Source: Lacipirellula parvula
GTDB taxonomy: Bacteria > Planctomycetota > Planctomycetia > Pirellulales > Lacipirellulaceae
Assembly (NCBI RefSeq): GCF_009177095.1
Contig: NZ_AP021861.1
Span: 3,516,501 to 3,580,500 of the forward strand
Length of the DNA: 64,000 nucleotides
Direction: 5' to 3'
Below the pieces are notes generated by a model, which did no database searches, had not been told where the DNA came from, and worked only from the letters and a program-made list of their open reading frames with translations. Positions 47,819-56,440 of this stretch are shown here, piece by piece (within the stretch, counting starts at the first letter, position 1; each line of letters begins with the position of its first letter). The translations under genes and the position numbers were made by a program.

Positions 47819-48940
47819 ATGTCGACGGTGTTGCGTGGCGCTGCGGCGCTCTTTCTCGGCGTGAGCATGATCGGCGCGGCTCAAGCTCGCCCCGCACTCG
47901 ACGCGGCGCTCGACGCCCCCGCGTGGGATGAATCAGCCGCCGCCGTCGCACAAGACGTAACGCTGACGAACCCGCTCGTCGCCGACGCGATCCAACTCGC
48001 CAGCGCGGACGAACCGACGCTCGCCACATGCGACAGCGGTCTCGCCTGCGACGCCGCCGTCGACTGCACCGACGATGTGAATTGCGGCGACCTCTGCGGC
48101 TGCGGCCCCAAGTGGTACGCTTCCGTCGGCGCCGTGTTCCTCAAACGCGACCGCCCCGATGCGGGCACGGTCGTCGCCGCGAACCCCGCCGGCACGCTAT
48201 TCTCCAGTGCCAGCGATTTCTCGTTCAACTACGACGCCGGCGTCGACGTCGGCCTCGCTCGCCGCTTCGCCAGCGGCACGATCGTCGAAGCCCGCTACTT
48301 CGGCGTCGACTCGACCGATACGAACCAATTCGTGACGCCCGGCGGCTTCATCGGCGCCGGCTTCACCGGCCCCGCGAATACGAGCTTCAACGGCAAGTAT
48401 CTCACGATGCTCGACAGCACCGAGATCAACCTCCGCCGTCCGCTGAACGACCGCCTCTCAATCCTCGGCGGCTTCCGCTGGGTCGAGCTCAAGGACGAAA
48501 TGTCCTATAAGATCAACGGCAACGTCGCCACCGGCACCTACGAATACAACAACCGCCTTTACGGCGCCCAAATCGGCGCCAACTACTCGCTCGCGCGCCC
48601 GACGAACCGTTGGATCGCCAGCGCTGAAACCAAGGTCGGCATGTACGGCAACGTCGCCGACGGCGGCATCTTCGAATACCAAGGCAACAACTTCATCGGC
48701 GGCTTCGCCGACGGCCACACCACCACCGCCTTCGTCGGCGAGATCGACCTCACGCTCGGCTACCGTCTGACGAAACACATCGTCGTCCGCGGCGGCTACC
48801 AAATGCTGTGGATGGACAACGTCGCCCTCGCCGGCAACGCCGCGAGCCGCAGCCTGCTCAACCCGAGCCTGCTACGCGACATCGACTTCAACAGCCTGTT
48901 CTACCAAGGCGCCACGAGCGGGATCGATTTCACTTGGTAG
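47819..48940 (+). CDS. BBP7-like outer-membrane beta-barrel protein
   Basis: The 373-aa protein starts at ATG 47819 and has signal peptide MSTVLRGAAALFLGVSMIGA followed by AQA. A Cys-rich linker CDSGLACDAAVDCTDDVNCG and LCGCGPKWYASVGAVFLKRD leads into alternating amphipathic strands (DVGLARRFASGTIVEARYFG, SILGGFRWVELKDEMSYKIN, EIDLTLGYRLTKHIVVRGGY). It ends in aromatic FTW, as barrel proteins do. BBP7-family barrels are characteristic of Planctomycetes. Cargo is unknown. A strong terminator follows. Confidence 0.85.
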   Translation: MSTVLRGAAALFLGVSMIGAAQARPALDAALDAPAWDESAAAVAQDVTLTNPLVADAIQLASADEPTLATCDSGLACDAAVDCTDDVNCGDLCGCGPKWYASVGAVFLKRDRPDAGTVVAANPAGTLFSSASDFSFNYDAGVDVGLARRFASGTIVEARYFGVDSTDTNQFVTPGGFIGAGFTGPANTSFNGKYLTMLDSTEINLRRPLNDRLSILGGFRWVELKDEMSYKINGNVATGTYEYNNRLYGAQIGANYSLARPTNRWIASAETKVGMYGNVADGGIFEYQGNNFIGGFADGHTTTAFVGEIDLTLGYRLTKHIVVRGGYQMLWMDNVALAGNAASRSLLNPSLLRDIDFNSLFYQGATSGIDFTW

Positions 48941-49236
48941 TGCGAGGAACGCACTCCAGCAGCACTCACTCAAAAGTTCGGCCTCAGTCTCTTCAGCGAC
49001 CAGGCGCGCACTACCAAACGCCCAGCATATTCATCAAAGCGTCGTACTCTCGCCCCCGCGAGAGTACGACGCTTTTTTTTCTTTCGAGTCTCGTGTCCCG
49101 AATCAAGCGACATCGACGCTCGACAATCCGCCCATTTGGTGTGATTTACCCGAAAAACAGCGACTCTTTTTATGGCCTATACTTTCCAGTAACTATTCTC
49201 CAGTACGCCCGCAGCCTCCTGTTCCTGCGACGCGCG
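48941..49236. other. Gap between barrel gene and RusA-like pseudogene
   Basis: About 300 bp with the terminator and a short AT-richer stretch near 49140-49200. No gene. Confidence 0.4.
49036..49082 (+). terminator. Strong intrinsic terminator
   Basis: A 17-bp perfect stem (AAAGCGTCGTACTCTCG and complement) with a short C-rich loop is followed by eight Ts. Confidence 0.92.
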
Positions 49237-49601
49237 ATGCTCTCGATTCGCCGAAAAATCGTTGGCGTTCCCTACAGCCAAACCTTTGTGGGCAAGAACG
49301 GTGCGGCCGTGGCCTGGACGAAGGCGGTCGTTGCCCAAACAGCCGACCTGCCGCTCGTCATTCGCCCTTGCCTGATGCGCGTCACGTTCCTGCTGCCTCC
49401 CAGTAAGTTCGCCACGAACCCGGTCGGCAACGACTTAGACAACTTGCTGAAGCGATTTTGCGACGCCCTCGTCAAAACGGTCTCCGCAAAGCCAAAGGGC
49501 AAGACGGTATCGTCATGTCGCTGGAGGCGACGAAGACCCGCGTCGAGTCCGACGCCGAAGCAGGCGCCGAACTCGAACTCATTTGCTGGCCCGCAACCTA
49601 G
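49237..49601 (+). pseudogene. RusA-type Holliday-junction resolvase, frameshifted
   Basis: From ATG 49237 the frame reads VGVPYSQTFVGKNGAAVAWT, VRPCLMRVTF-like strands and NDLDNLLKRFCDALVKT. The D-x-DNLLK block is the catalytic core of RusA-family endonucleases (here GNDLDNLLK). Near 49480 the reading frame changes by one base. The other frame continues KGQDGIVMSLEATKTRVESD and ends at TAG 49601, which is the expected RusA C-terminus. One missing base around AAAACGGTCTCCGC explains both halves. It is either a recent pseudogene or a sequencing error. RusA genes usually come from phage or integrated elements. I see no other phage genes around it. Confidence 0.7.
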
Positions 49602-49608
49602 CGCACAG

Positions 49609-50568
49609 CTAGTACAGCACCCCATGATCGGGCTGGATGACTGGCGGCAACGGGCTTTCACCCAGCACCTGCTCCAGATTCCGCTCGATCGTCCGCGCCA
49701 ACGAGGTCAGCGGCACGTCGTCCACGCGATTCTCGAACGGATCTTCCGTGCGCGAGCCAATTAGGTCCAACGATAAAAACACGAAGCTTACGGTCATCGA
49801 GAGCGGAATCATGATCCAACCAAACGCCGCGCTAATCGCAAACGGCAGCAGCGTCCCGTGAATCCGCACGAAGACGCGCGTGAAGTAACTGTACGGCCGG
49901 GGCAGGGGCGTCTTCTTGATTCGTTCGGAGCGACCCTGCACGTGGTTGAGCTCAACGAGCGTCTGGTCGAGCTGCACCAGTAGGTAGTCGCTCAACCAGT
50001 TCCGATCGCGCGCCGCCCGCAAGTCTTGCCCTTGAATCTGCAGAAGTGCGTCAGGCGGATTGTCAGACCGCCGCATCGCGCGAAAATCTTCGTCGCTGAT
50101 GAATTTTCGGCACTGGTCGTAGTCGTGGCCCGCTTCGCCCGGCTCCTCTTCGGTGTCTTCCAGCGGGAATGACTCGATGGTGCGCAAGTACACGCGAAGT
50201 GCGTAGATGAAGGCGATCTGCCGCCGGATGAGCCGCCGCCGCATCGCCTGCAACTCCTCGCGCTCGCCCGGTTCAGCGCTGAGCAGCGTCATCACTTGCC
50301 GCGCCCAGGCCCGGCTGTAGTTGACTCCCAACCCCCAAATCGAGCGAGCTTCCCACCACCGGCTGTAGGCTTCGTTGTTCTTGAACCCGAGAAAGATCGC
50401 CAAGGCGGTGCCCATGATCAGCACCGGCTCCAACGGAATCTCGAGGTCCAGCGTTTTGAAGCGCGTCCGCGAAACATAGACGCCGCTCGACACCAGCGCA
50501 AAATAAAACAAGCTCGGCCAAGCGTAATAAAACGTCCAGGACCAGGGGATATCGCGACGTACGAACAT
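49609..50568 (-). CDS. Bestrophin-family anion channel
   Basis: The 319-aa protein has the bacterial bestrophin layout. N-terminal helices include MFVRRDIPWSWTFYYAWPSL, with PLEPVLIMGTALAIFLGFKN and NNEAYSRWWEARSIWGLGVN, the family signature. A cytoplasmic helical part follows, and two C-terminal membrane helices (HGTLLPFAISAAFGWIMIPL; SFVFLSLDLIG). The acidic stretch EDPFENRVDDVPL matches the acid-rich cluster seen in bestrophins. Homologues form pentameric chloride or cation channels. The stop abuts the RusA-like remnant. Confidence 0.92.
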   Translation of the reverse strand: MFVRRDIPWSWTFYYAWPSLFYFALVSSGVYVSRTRFKTLDLEIPLEPVLIMGTALAIFLGFKNNEAYSRWWEARSIWGLGVNYSRAWARQVMTLLSAEPGEREELQAMRRRLIRRQIAFIYALRVYLRTIESFPLEDTEEEPGEAGHDYDQCRKFISDEDFRAMRRSDNPPDALLQIQGQDLRAARDRNWLSDYLLVQLDQTLVELNHVQGRSERIKKTPLPRPYSYFTRVFVRIHGTLLPFAISAAFGWIMIPLSMTVSFVFLSLDLIGSRTEDPFENRVDDVPLTSLARTIERNLEQVLGESPLPPVIQPDHGVLY

Positions 50569-50670
50569 CGGGGCCTCGCGCAGAGATCAGAACGGCGAAA
50601 ACCTAACAGTAACGATGACGCCGAGGACAAACTAGTCTCGCCGACCCCGTGTCTGCCCCCGCCGTCGGGT

Positions 50671-50707
50671 GGCATGCTTGTCCCCTTGAGGCATGAGCAC
50701 GCTGAAC
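50671..50707 (+). repeat. 89-bp element family, partial copy
   Basis: GGCATGCTTGTCCCC...GGCATGAGCACGCTGAAC is the hairpin half of the 89-bp element; the downstream block is missing or diverged. Confidence 0.6.
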
Positions 50708-50814
50708 CAGCGTACGCCTCGGCCTGAGTCGCTTCAGCGACCAGGCGGCGCCTACGCATCGCGTCGCACCACCGGGCAGCCTGGGTTGACGCAGCCGCAA
50801 GAGCTAGGTTGTGT

Positions 50815-50903
50815 GCCATGCTCTCGCCCCTCAAGGCGTGAGCATGGCGAACCCAAGGTCAAAATCAACCAGCGACTTCACATGTCGACGCTCTGCGACG
50901 ATA
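50815..50903 (+). repeat. 89-bp dispersed element, copy 2
   Basis: Hairpin block GCCATGCTCTCGCCC...GGCGTGAGCATGGCGAAC, a 28-bp spacer, then ACATGTCGACGCTCTGCGAC. Length and spacing are identical to 1043-1131. Confidence 0.75.
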
Positions 50904-51148
50904 CGCTATCGGTCAGGCAGGCCAGTTGACGCCAGCTATCCGCGCAGCGCGGCCACAAGAGACAAGCATTTCGAGATTAAGCGTCAACTTTTTCTTCCTT
51001 TGAGGCGTCGGCGCGTCGCCCACTCGCCTCAGTCGAGGCGCCAGCAATCTCTTAGATGCTGCAAGCGCGCTGCGAAACCTTGCGATCGTTTATTCCTCTG
51101 CTCCTTTCGCTAAGTAGACATTAGCGCGTCGAAATACACCACAGGCCA

Positions 51149-51184
51149 GCGTTGACGCTAGCCCAGCTGGGCTAGCGTCAACGC
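51149..51184. repeat. Perfect 36-bp palindrome
   Basis: GCGTTGACGCTAGCCCAG followed directly by its exact complement, with no loop. A second small palindrome GTCGGGCA-A-TGCCCGAC follows at 51189-51205. Such a structure can extrude as a cruciform or bind a dimeric protein. Confidence 0.85.
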
Positions 51185-51474
51185 GATCGTCGGGCAATGC
51201 CCGACAATAGCGCCCCGACCGACAATCTCGCGAGCCACGTCGCAGCCCGTCGCAACCACTGCGACTTATACAGCGAGAGAAGGCCGGCGGCACAAGCACT
51301 GCGAGCAGCCGAGTAATAAATAAAATAGGATCGTTATTTTTTTATATTTAGCAATGCTGTTACTTGTTTTTTGTCGCCAAGAAATGTTACCGTATCCGCA
51401 AGTCAAGTTCGATGCCGTCATCCTCTTAAGAATGAGCGGCGACACCGATAACTCTCACACGACTGGAGACTGCA

Positions 51475-53430
51475 ATGAGAAAGACTAGCGTGATCGCGTG
51501 GCTTGCTCTCGGCGCCGCCTTGCATGGCGGCGTCGCCCGCGCAGACCTCGAAGTGCACGGCGTCAACGTCGGCGTCGATCCCGACCGATTCGATCGTTTC
51601 GGCGGCGGAACTGACTTCATCGGCGACGGCATCGATTGGTCTGGCGTCGGCCGCGTCACGAGTTCCTCGTCCGTACCGGGACCAGGGTTCGCGACGATGA
51701 TCTCGAAAAGCTTCTTCGTAACTGCCGCGCACACGGTCAATCAGAGCACGAAAGCGGCAGGGGCGACGATGCGCTTCTATCCAACCAATAGTTCGTCGAC
51801 CAGCGTTGATCGCACAATCAGCGATGGGTGGCTGATTGGCGACGACCTCTGGTTAGGAAAGTTGAGTTCGCCCGTCCCCAACACGATCAAGCCGTTCCCG
51901 ATTCTCAACATCGAGGATGTCGGCGATTACGTCGGGCAGGAAATTTACCTCATGGGCCAGTCGGCTTCCGCGGGCGTGGCCGATAACAGCTTGCGGCAGC
52001 GCATCGGTCGCAACACGATCGACGCTTCAGATCTGACCGTGGCGACAACCGGCGGAACCTATGACAACATGTATAAGTTCACGTTCAACGCTACCCGAGC
52101 AGATCTTACGGGCCCCGACGGAGTCGGCGATGGCTTGATCGACCAATGGGATTGGGATGCATTTGAATCCGGCTTCGACCCAGGCCAGCCCGGCAAAGAC
52201 TACTTTGATGGCGATGTGACGGGCGACGGCTATGTAGACCTAGCCGACGGCAACGCCCTCTTCAACGCAGCTTCCGCTAACGCGAACGGAAAAACCAAAG
52301 GATTCGGTTGGGACGAAGCCCACGTCTCTGGCGGTGATTCAGGGGCTCCGAGCTTTCGAATTATCAACGGAAAAGCGGCGTTGGTCGGCACGCATACAGC
52401 ATCGTCCGGCGCTACGAACGCGTTGGGCGGCGGCAAAGGATACGACAGGCTCACCGCCGCTAGCATCGCGGCGATTAAGAGCCAAGTCAGCTCCTCCTCG
52501 TCCGGTAATGAGTCGCCCGCGTCGATAATGGCAGCGCGCGGAACTGCCATCGCTCGCCGTGAAGGACTGACTCTACCTGAAGGGCTGCGCGGTCTTAACC
52601 TTTATCGCGGAGACCTGACCGGCGACTACGTTGACGACGACGATGACATCGATCTGCTGAACAAGGAAATCGCAGCTTACGCCGCCGATGCGACTCGCCC
52701 AGTTAACTGGGGATTCGATATCGACGGCGACGGAGACGTCGATGCCAGCGACCGCACCGCATTCCTTGAACAGGAAATGGGCACGAAATTCGGCGATCGT
52801 GACTTAGACGGGGAGGTTGAGTACACCGACGACGTCCTGCCAGCGTACAACAATGTCACCGTGACGAACGTCGGGTGGGCTGGCGGAGACTTTAACGGCA
52901 ACGGCGTCGTGTCATTCGTGTCCGACGTCAACGCCGCAACTGCCAACATCGGCTACAAAGGGGTGCGGGCGCTTCCCGACTTGGACTTCGCCGGCAGCGA
53001 CGACAGCATCACTGCAGACGACATTGATTCGCTGACTGCGGCGTGGCGCAGCGGCCTCAACAATGCTGCTTTCGACCTAACCTTCGACGGCATTGTCGAT
53101 GAAGACGACTATGTATTCTACATCACCGAGGTTTTGGGCACGCTGCAAGGCGATTTGAACTTTGACGGCAAAGTGAGCTTCAATGGCGACCTTGAGCCCA
53201 TTCTGACGCTCGGATACGCGACCGGAACCGGCTGGGCGGAAGGCGACGTCAATGGCGACGGCGATACCGATCAAGATGACGTTGACTTTATCCTCGGAGT
53301 CATCGGCTCTGGAATGCAATTCGCGCCGGCGCCAGACCTCCCCGTATTGCCTGTACCCGAACCTAACACGGCGTCGATGCTCGCAATCTGCTCCTTAGCG
53401 GCCATCCTCTTCCGCCGCGGCCCTGCGTAA
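51475..53430 (+). CDS. Trypsin-like secreted protease with EF-hand (dockerin-like) repeats and PEP-CTERM tail
   Basis: The 651-aa product has GGAG before ATG and signal peptide MRKTSVIAWLALGAALHGGV. The protease part has H86 (VTAAHTV), candidate D123/D124 (GDDLWLGKL) and nucleophile S289 (GGDSGAP). Between them, near 205-265, a Ca-binding block is inserted (GDVTGDGYVDLADGNALF). Eight further Asp-rich EF-hand-like loops follow from 375 to 610 (DIDGDGDVDASDRTAFLEQE, DLNFDGKVSFNGDLEPIL, DVNGDGDTDQDDVDFILG). The tail PVPEPNTASMLAICSLAAIL plus RR is a PEP-CTERM signal. It is probably a calcium-stabilised surface protease. The catalytic Asp is uncertain. Confidence 0.82.
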   Translation: MRKTSVIAWLALGAALHGGVARADLEVHGVNVGVDPDRFDRFGGGTDFIGDGIDWSGVGRVTSSSSVPGPGFATMISKSFFVTAAHTVNQSTKAAGATMRFYPTNSSSTSVDRTISDGWLIGDDLWLGKLSSPVPNTIKPFPILNIEDVGDYVGQEIYLMGQSASAGVADNSLRQRIGRNTIDASDLTVATTGGTYDNMYKFTFNATRADLTGPDGVGDGLIDQWDWDAFESGFDPGQPGKDYFDGDVTGDGYVDLADGNALFNAASANANGKTKGFGWDEAHVSGGDSGAPSFRIINGKAALVGTHTASSGATNALGGGKGYDRLTAASIAAIKSQVSSSSSGNESPASIMAARGTAIARREGLTLPEGLRGLNLYRGDLTGDYVDDDDDIDLLNKEIAAYAADATRPVNWGFDIDGDGDVDASDRTAFLEQEMGTKFGDRDLDGEVEYTDDVLPAYNNVTVTNVGWAGGDFNGNGVVSFVSDVNAATANIGYKGVRALPDLDFAGSDDSITADDIDSLTAAWRSGLNNAAFDLTFDGIVDEDDYVFYITEVLGTLQGDLNFDGKVSFNGDLEPILTLGYATGTGWAEGDVNGDGDTDQDDVDFILGVIGSGMQFAPAPDLPVLPVPEPNTASMLAICSLAAILFRRGPA

Positions 53431-53457
53431 GGCATTTTCACCAAGCCGATTTCGTGG

Positions 53458-53490
53458 ACAGGGCGTCGCTGCACTCCAGCGACGCCCTGT
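53458..53490 (+). terminator. Hairpin after the protease gene
   Basis: A 14-bp perfect stem ACAGGGCGTCGCTG with complement over a 5-base loop, with only a short T-rich end. It is probably a terminator. Confidence 0.65.
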
Positions 53491-53658
53491 TATGCATTGG
53501 CGTGATCCTCATCTCTGCAGATTGAGCGTTCGCTTCGAATCGTTGCCAAGTGTCATATAGCTTGCCAGAAAGCGATGGTTCGCGAGCTATCGCAGCAACG
53601 TCAATGAAACTTGCTTATCGACGTTCTCGAAAGGACTGGCCGCTCCAGAAACCTCCTC

Positions 53659-53791
53659 CCCCCTCCGCCGCGGGGTGGCCGAAAGTGGCGGCTAGGATTC
53701 GGCCGCTTCTTCCACTACGGTGGAGGTATGTCCACGAACTGCGCTAACGCCGCGAGATGCCGCGAAGCCGTTTGCCGAGTGCCACTCGCCG
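53659..53791 (+). repeat. 133-bp exact direct repeat, copy 1
   Basis: It runs from CCCCCTCCGCCGCGGGGTGG to GTGCCACTCGCCG and is repeated without visible mismatch at 54550-54682. The inter-copy distance start to start is 891 bp. Confidence 0.92.
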
Positions 53792-54202
53792 ATTACTACT
53801 GGACTGCCGCCAGTGGGAGGAGCCAGTACGGCATAGTAGCCGACCGGCTCGTTAGCAGCTTGAAGGAAGAGCAACCAGCAGCACAGCGCCGAACTGAGCA
53901 TCTGGCCACACTTCCCGCTGGCGGCACGCCAGTAGCACGCCGAATCCGCCACATAACTCCAACTTCGGCAATCAATCCCCACAGTACTCGCCAAAATTCG
54001 ATGGTGATAGCTCAAGCCAAACGCAAAAAACGCTCGACATACCTCCGACTGGCTGCAGATCGCGTCACGCCACGTCGACGAAATCGACAGGCTGGTGGCT
54101 ATACATTATTAACACCCTATTTGTGGGAGTTGCGAGTGAGTCGTCCGCGATGCACACTGCCTGCCGCTTCCATGAACTGCAGCAGGGTGAATTTTGCGAG
54201 AC

Positions 54203-54586
54203 ATGCTCTTCATTGCCGAGTTGTGCATCGCGGGTCTTGGACAGCAAGTGGTCGTTAGCTGTCACGACGCCGGGGATATCAGCGTGCCTGTCTTTCTCGT
54301 AGATCCGGAGTTCTACGATGAGTTCCTCGAGTCTGCCGAGTACATGCACGACACGCCAGCCGCAACAGCTTGCTGCGAATTGTCAGGACGGTGCAATCGG
54401 CACGAATGGGAGCTGAGTTACTACGCTCGGTGGCGCGTCGTTTATCAGCCAGGCCCGTTCGACATCGACGTGACGATCGAGCCGGCGCCAACGAAGGTCG
54501 TCATGCCGCTGCTCTCGCGCGACAGCATGCCCCCCTTCAAATCTTCCTTCCCCCTCCGCCGCGGGGTGGCCGAAAGTGGCGGCTAG
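54203..54586 (+). CDS. Small hypothetical protein ending inside a repeat
   Basis: The 127-aa frame starts MLFIAELCIAGLGQQVVVSC and is acidic and aromatic (DPEFYDEFLESAEYMHDTPA, WELSYYARWRVVYQPGPFDI), with codon use like a real gene. It has no signal peptide and no recognised family. Its last 12 codons (FPLRRGVAESGG) are read from the second copy of the 133-bp repeat. The natural C-terminus was therefore probably replaced when the repeat inserted. The ribosome site is weak, and it could be a decayed gene. Confidence 0.4.
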   Translation: MLFIAELCIAGLGQQVVVSCHDAGDISVPVFLVDPEFYDEFLESAEYMHDTPAATACCELSGRCNRHEWELSYYARWRVVYQPGPFDIDVTIEPAPTKVVMPLLSRDSMPPFKSSFPLRRGVAESGG

Positions 54587-54682
54587 GATTCGGCCGCTTC
54601 TTCCACTACGGTGGAGGTATGTCCACGAACTGCGCTAACGCCGCGAGATGCCGCGAAGCCGTTTGCCGAGTGCCACTCGCCG
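54550..54682 (+). repeat. 133-bp exact direct repeat, copy 2
   Basis: Identical to 53659-53791. It overlaps the 3' end of the small hypothetical gene, whose stop codon it supplies. Confidence 0.92.
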
Positions 54683-55169
54683 CCACAATGCAACTCCAAT
54701 CCCGACAACTCGTTCCGAATTGTGTCGCCCAAAACGCGATGACGCGACAAAAAGCAGTCGACGACACAATGCGACGCCGGCCGCAAGTTCGACGACTGCC
54801 TCGCGTCGCCTGTCTCCCCACATGTCGCCTCAATTCCCCGCCTGCAACTTCAACCGTCGCAACGACTTTCGCTTAGTGTCGCCAAAAATGAAAAACGCGA
54901 CACAAAGCGACAGCAATGCGACATGACGAACAAATCGACCGCCAGCTAGAGAGGCCCGCGAATGACGCGAATTAGCGCCAATAGATTAGGGGGAAGCGCG
55001 AGGAGAAATCCGGTTCCTCAATCATTCCCCATCCGCGCAAATTCGCGCGATCCGCGGTCAACTCTCCGCATTTTCAATCGCACACAGCTCACTTCACCAC
55101 ATTCCGCCCCCACCCCATTCCGCTAAACTAAAGAGTTTCACCGCCGCTCGTCATTCGCCGGATCGCCGC
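54587..55169. other. Gap rich in GTGTCGC motifs
   Basis: 583 bp with no gene. It has a CGAATTGTGTCGCC half-site at 54716-54729 and a GTGTCGC...GCGACAC hairpin at 54876-54903. Several further CGACAC/GTGTCG copies are related to the palindrome at 2965. Confidence 0.5.
54876..54903. repeat. GTGTCGC-family hairpin
   Basis: GTGTCGC and GCGACAC flank an A-rich loop. Motif-level kin of 2965-3004. Confidence 0.55.
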
Positions 55170-56432
55170 ATGTCGCTCTACCTCGCCCTCGGATCGCCCA
55201 CCACCGAAATCTCGCTCGACGAGTGCCGCGCGGCGCTGCGCGAAGTCTTCGACCGGCTCGGCGTGCGGCAGCGGGTGCTGCTCGTGCCTCCCGACTACTC
55301 GCGGTTTGCCAGCCGCGCCGGCGAGCTGTCGTGCATCGCTCACGACTACTACGGCGAGCGGCTCGTCGACGTCCTCCCCGCGCTCGGCACGCACGAGGAA
55401 ATGTCGGAGAAGCATCGCATGAAGATGTTCCCCACAATTCCGGCCGAGCTCTTCCGCTACCACAACTGGCGGACCGACGTCGAGACGGTCGGCGACGTGC
55501 CGGCGGAGTTCGTCGCGCAGGCGACCGAGGGAATCTACAGCGAGCCGTGGCCGGCGCAGCTCAATCGCCTCATCTCGCGCGGCGGTCACGATCTCATTCT
55601 GTCGATCGGGCAGGTGGTGCCGCACGAGGTGATCGGCATGGCCAACTACAATAAAAACCTGTTCGTCGGCGCCGGCGGCGTGAAGGGAATCAACGAGAGC
55701 CATTACATTGGCGCCGTCTACGGCATGGAGCGGATGATGGGCCGCGGCGACACGCCGTTGCGGCGGATCCTCAACTACGCCGAGGAGCATTTTTGCCGCG
55801 ACCTGCCCGTCGTTTACATCCAGACGGTCATCGGGCCGAACGCGGCCGGCAAGTCGGTGATGCGGGGGCTGTTCGTCGGCGACGATCCCGAATGTTTTTG
55901 GCGGGCGTGCGACTTGGCGTTCGCGGTGAACGTAACCGTCGTGCCCGAGCCGTTCCAAAAGTGCGTCGTCTACCTCGACCCTGAAAAGTTCCCCAGCACG
56001 TGGCTCGGCAACAAGGCGATCTATCGCACGCGGATGGCGATGGCCGACGGCGGCGAGCTGATCATCTTGGCGCCCGGCGTGCGGATGTTCGGCGAAGACC
56101 ACGAGATCGATCGCCTCATTCGCAAGTACGGCTACATGACGACGCCCGAGGTGCTGGCGGCGGTCGAAGCGAACGCCGAGCTGCGCGACAACCTCTCGGC
56201 GGCGGCGCATCTCATCCACGGTTCGAGCGAGAAGCGGTTCCGCGTGACGTATTGCCCCGGCGGGCTATCGAAGGCGGAGGTCGAAGCAGCCTGCTACGAG
56301 TACGGTGACCTGGCGGAATACTCGCAGCGGTACGATGTGACGAAGCTCGCCGACGGCTGGAATAACACGGCCGACGGCGAGCGCGTGTTCTTCGTCCGCG
56401 ACCCCGCGATGGGATTGTGGAAGTACCAGTAA
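55170..56432 (+). CDS. LarA-like (lactate racemase domain, DUF2088) protein
   Basis: The 420-aa protein resembles the nickel-pincer lactate racemase family. Its N-terminal fold has VLLVPPDYSRFASRAGELSC and the LPALGTHEEMSEKHR loop. A downstream VVPHEVIGMANYNKNLFVGA then GGVKGINESHY block corresponds to the LarA active-site region with His and Lys. LarA isomerises D- and L-lactate, and relatives act on other 2-hydroxy acids. Accessory larB/C/E genes are not in the window. The substrate is unknown. It converges on the transglutaminase gene with only 8 bp between. Confidence 0.8.
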   Translation: MSLYLALGSPTTEISLDECRAALREVFDRLGVRQRVLLVPPDYSRFASRAGELSCIAHDYYGERLVDVLPALGTHEEMSEKHRMKMFPTIPAELFRYHNWRTDVETVGDVPAEFVAQATEGIYSEPWPAQLNRLISRGGHDLILSIGQVVPHEVIGMANYNKNLFVGAGGVKGINESHYIGAVYGMERMMGRGDTPLRRILNYAEEHFCRDLPVVYIQTVIGPNAAGKSVMRGLFVGDDPECFWRACDLAFAVNVTVVPEPFQKCVVYLDPEKFPSTWLGNKAIYRTRMAMADGGELIILAPGVRMFGEDHEIDRLIRKYGYMTTPEVLAAVEANAELRDNLSAAAHLIHGSSEKRFRVTYCPGGLSKAEVEAACYEYGDLAEYSQRYDVTKLADGWNNTADGERVFFVRDPAMGLWKYQ

Positions 56433-56440
56433 GCGGTGGG

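Larger units (their letters stand above)
50569..51474. other. 906-bp repeat-rich gap
   Basis: No gene. It holds two members of the 89-bp element family (50671-50707 partial, 50815-50903 full) and palindromes at 51149-51184 and 51189-51205. A distinctly AT-rich tract (about 51310-51375) lies just before the protease gene, where its promoter should be. Confidence 0.55.
53431..54202. other. Gap holding the first 133-bp direct repeat
   Basis: Apart from the hairpin above and the repeat at 53659-53791 I see no supported gene. Open frames in 53610-54200 lack ribosome sites and read through the repeat. Confidence 0.45.

Noticed and set aside
53659-54682. Attachment sites of an integrated element
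   Set aside because: No integrase, tRNA or mobile-element gene lies between or near the copies, and 133 bp is longer than usual att cores.
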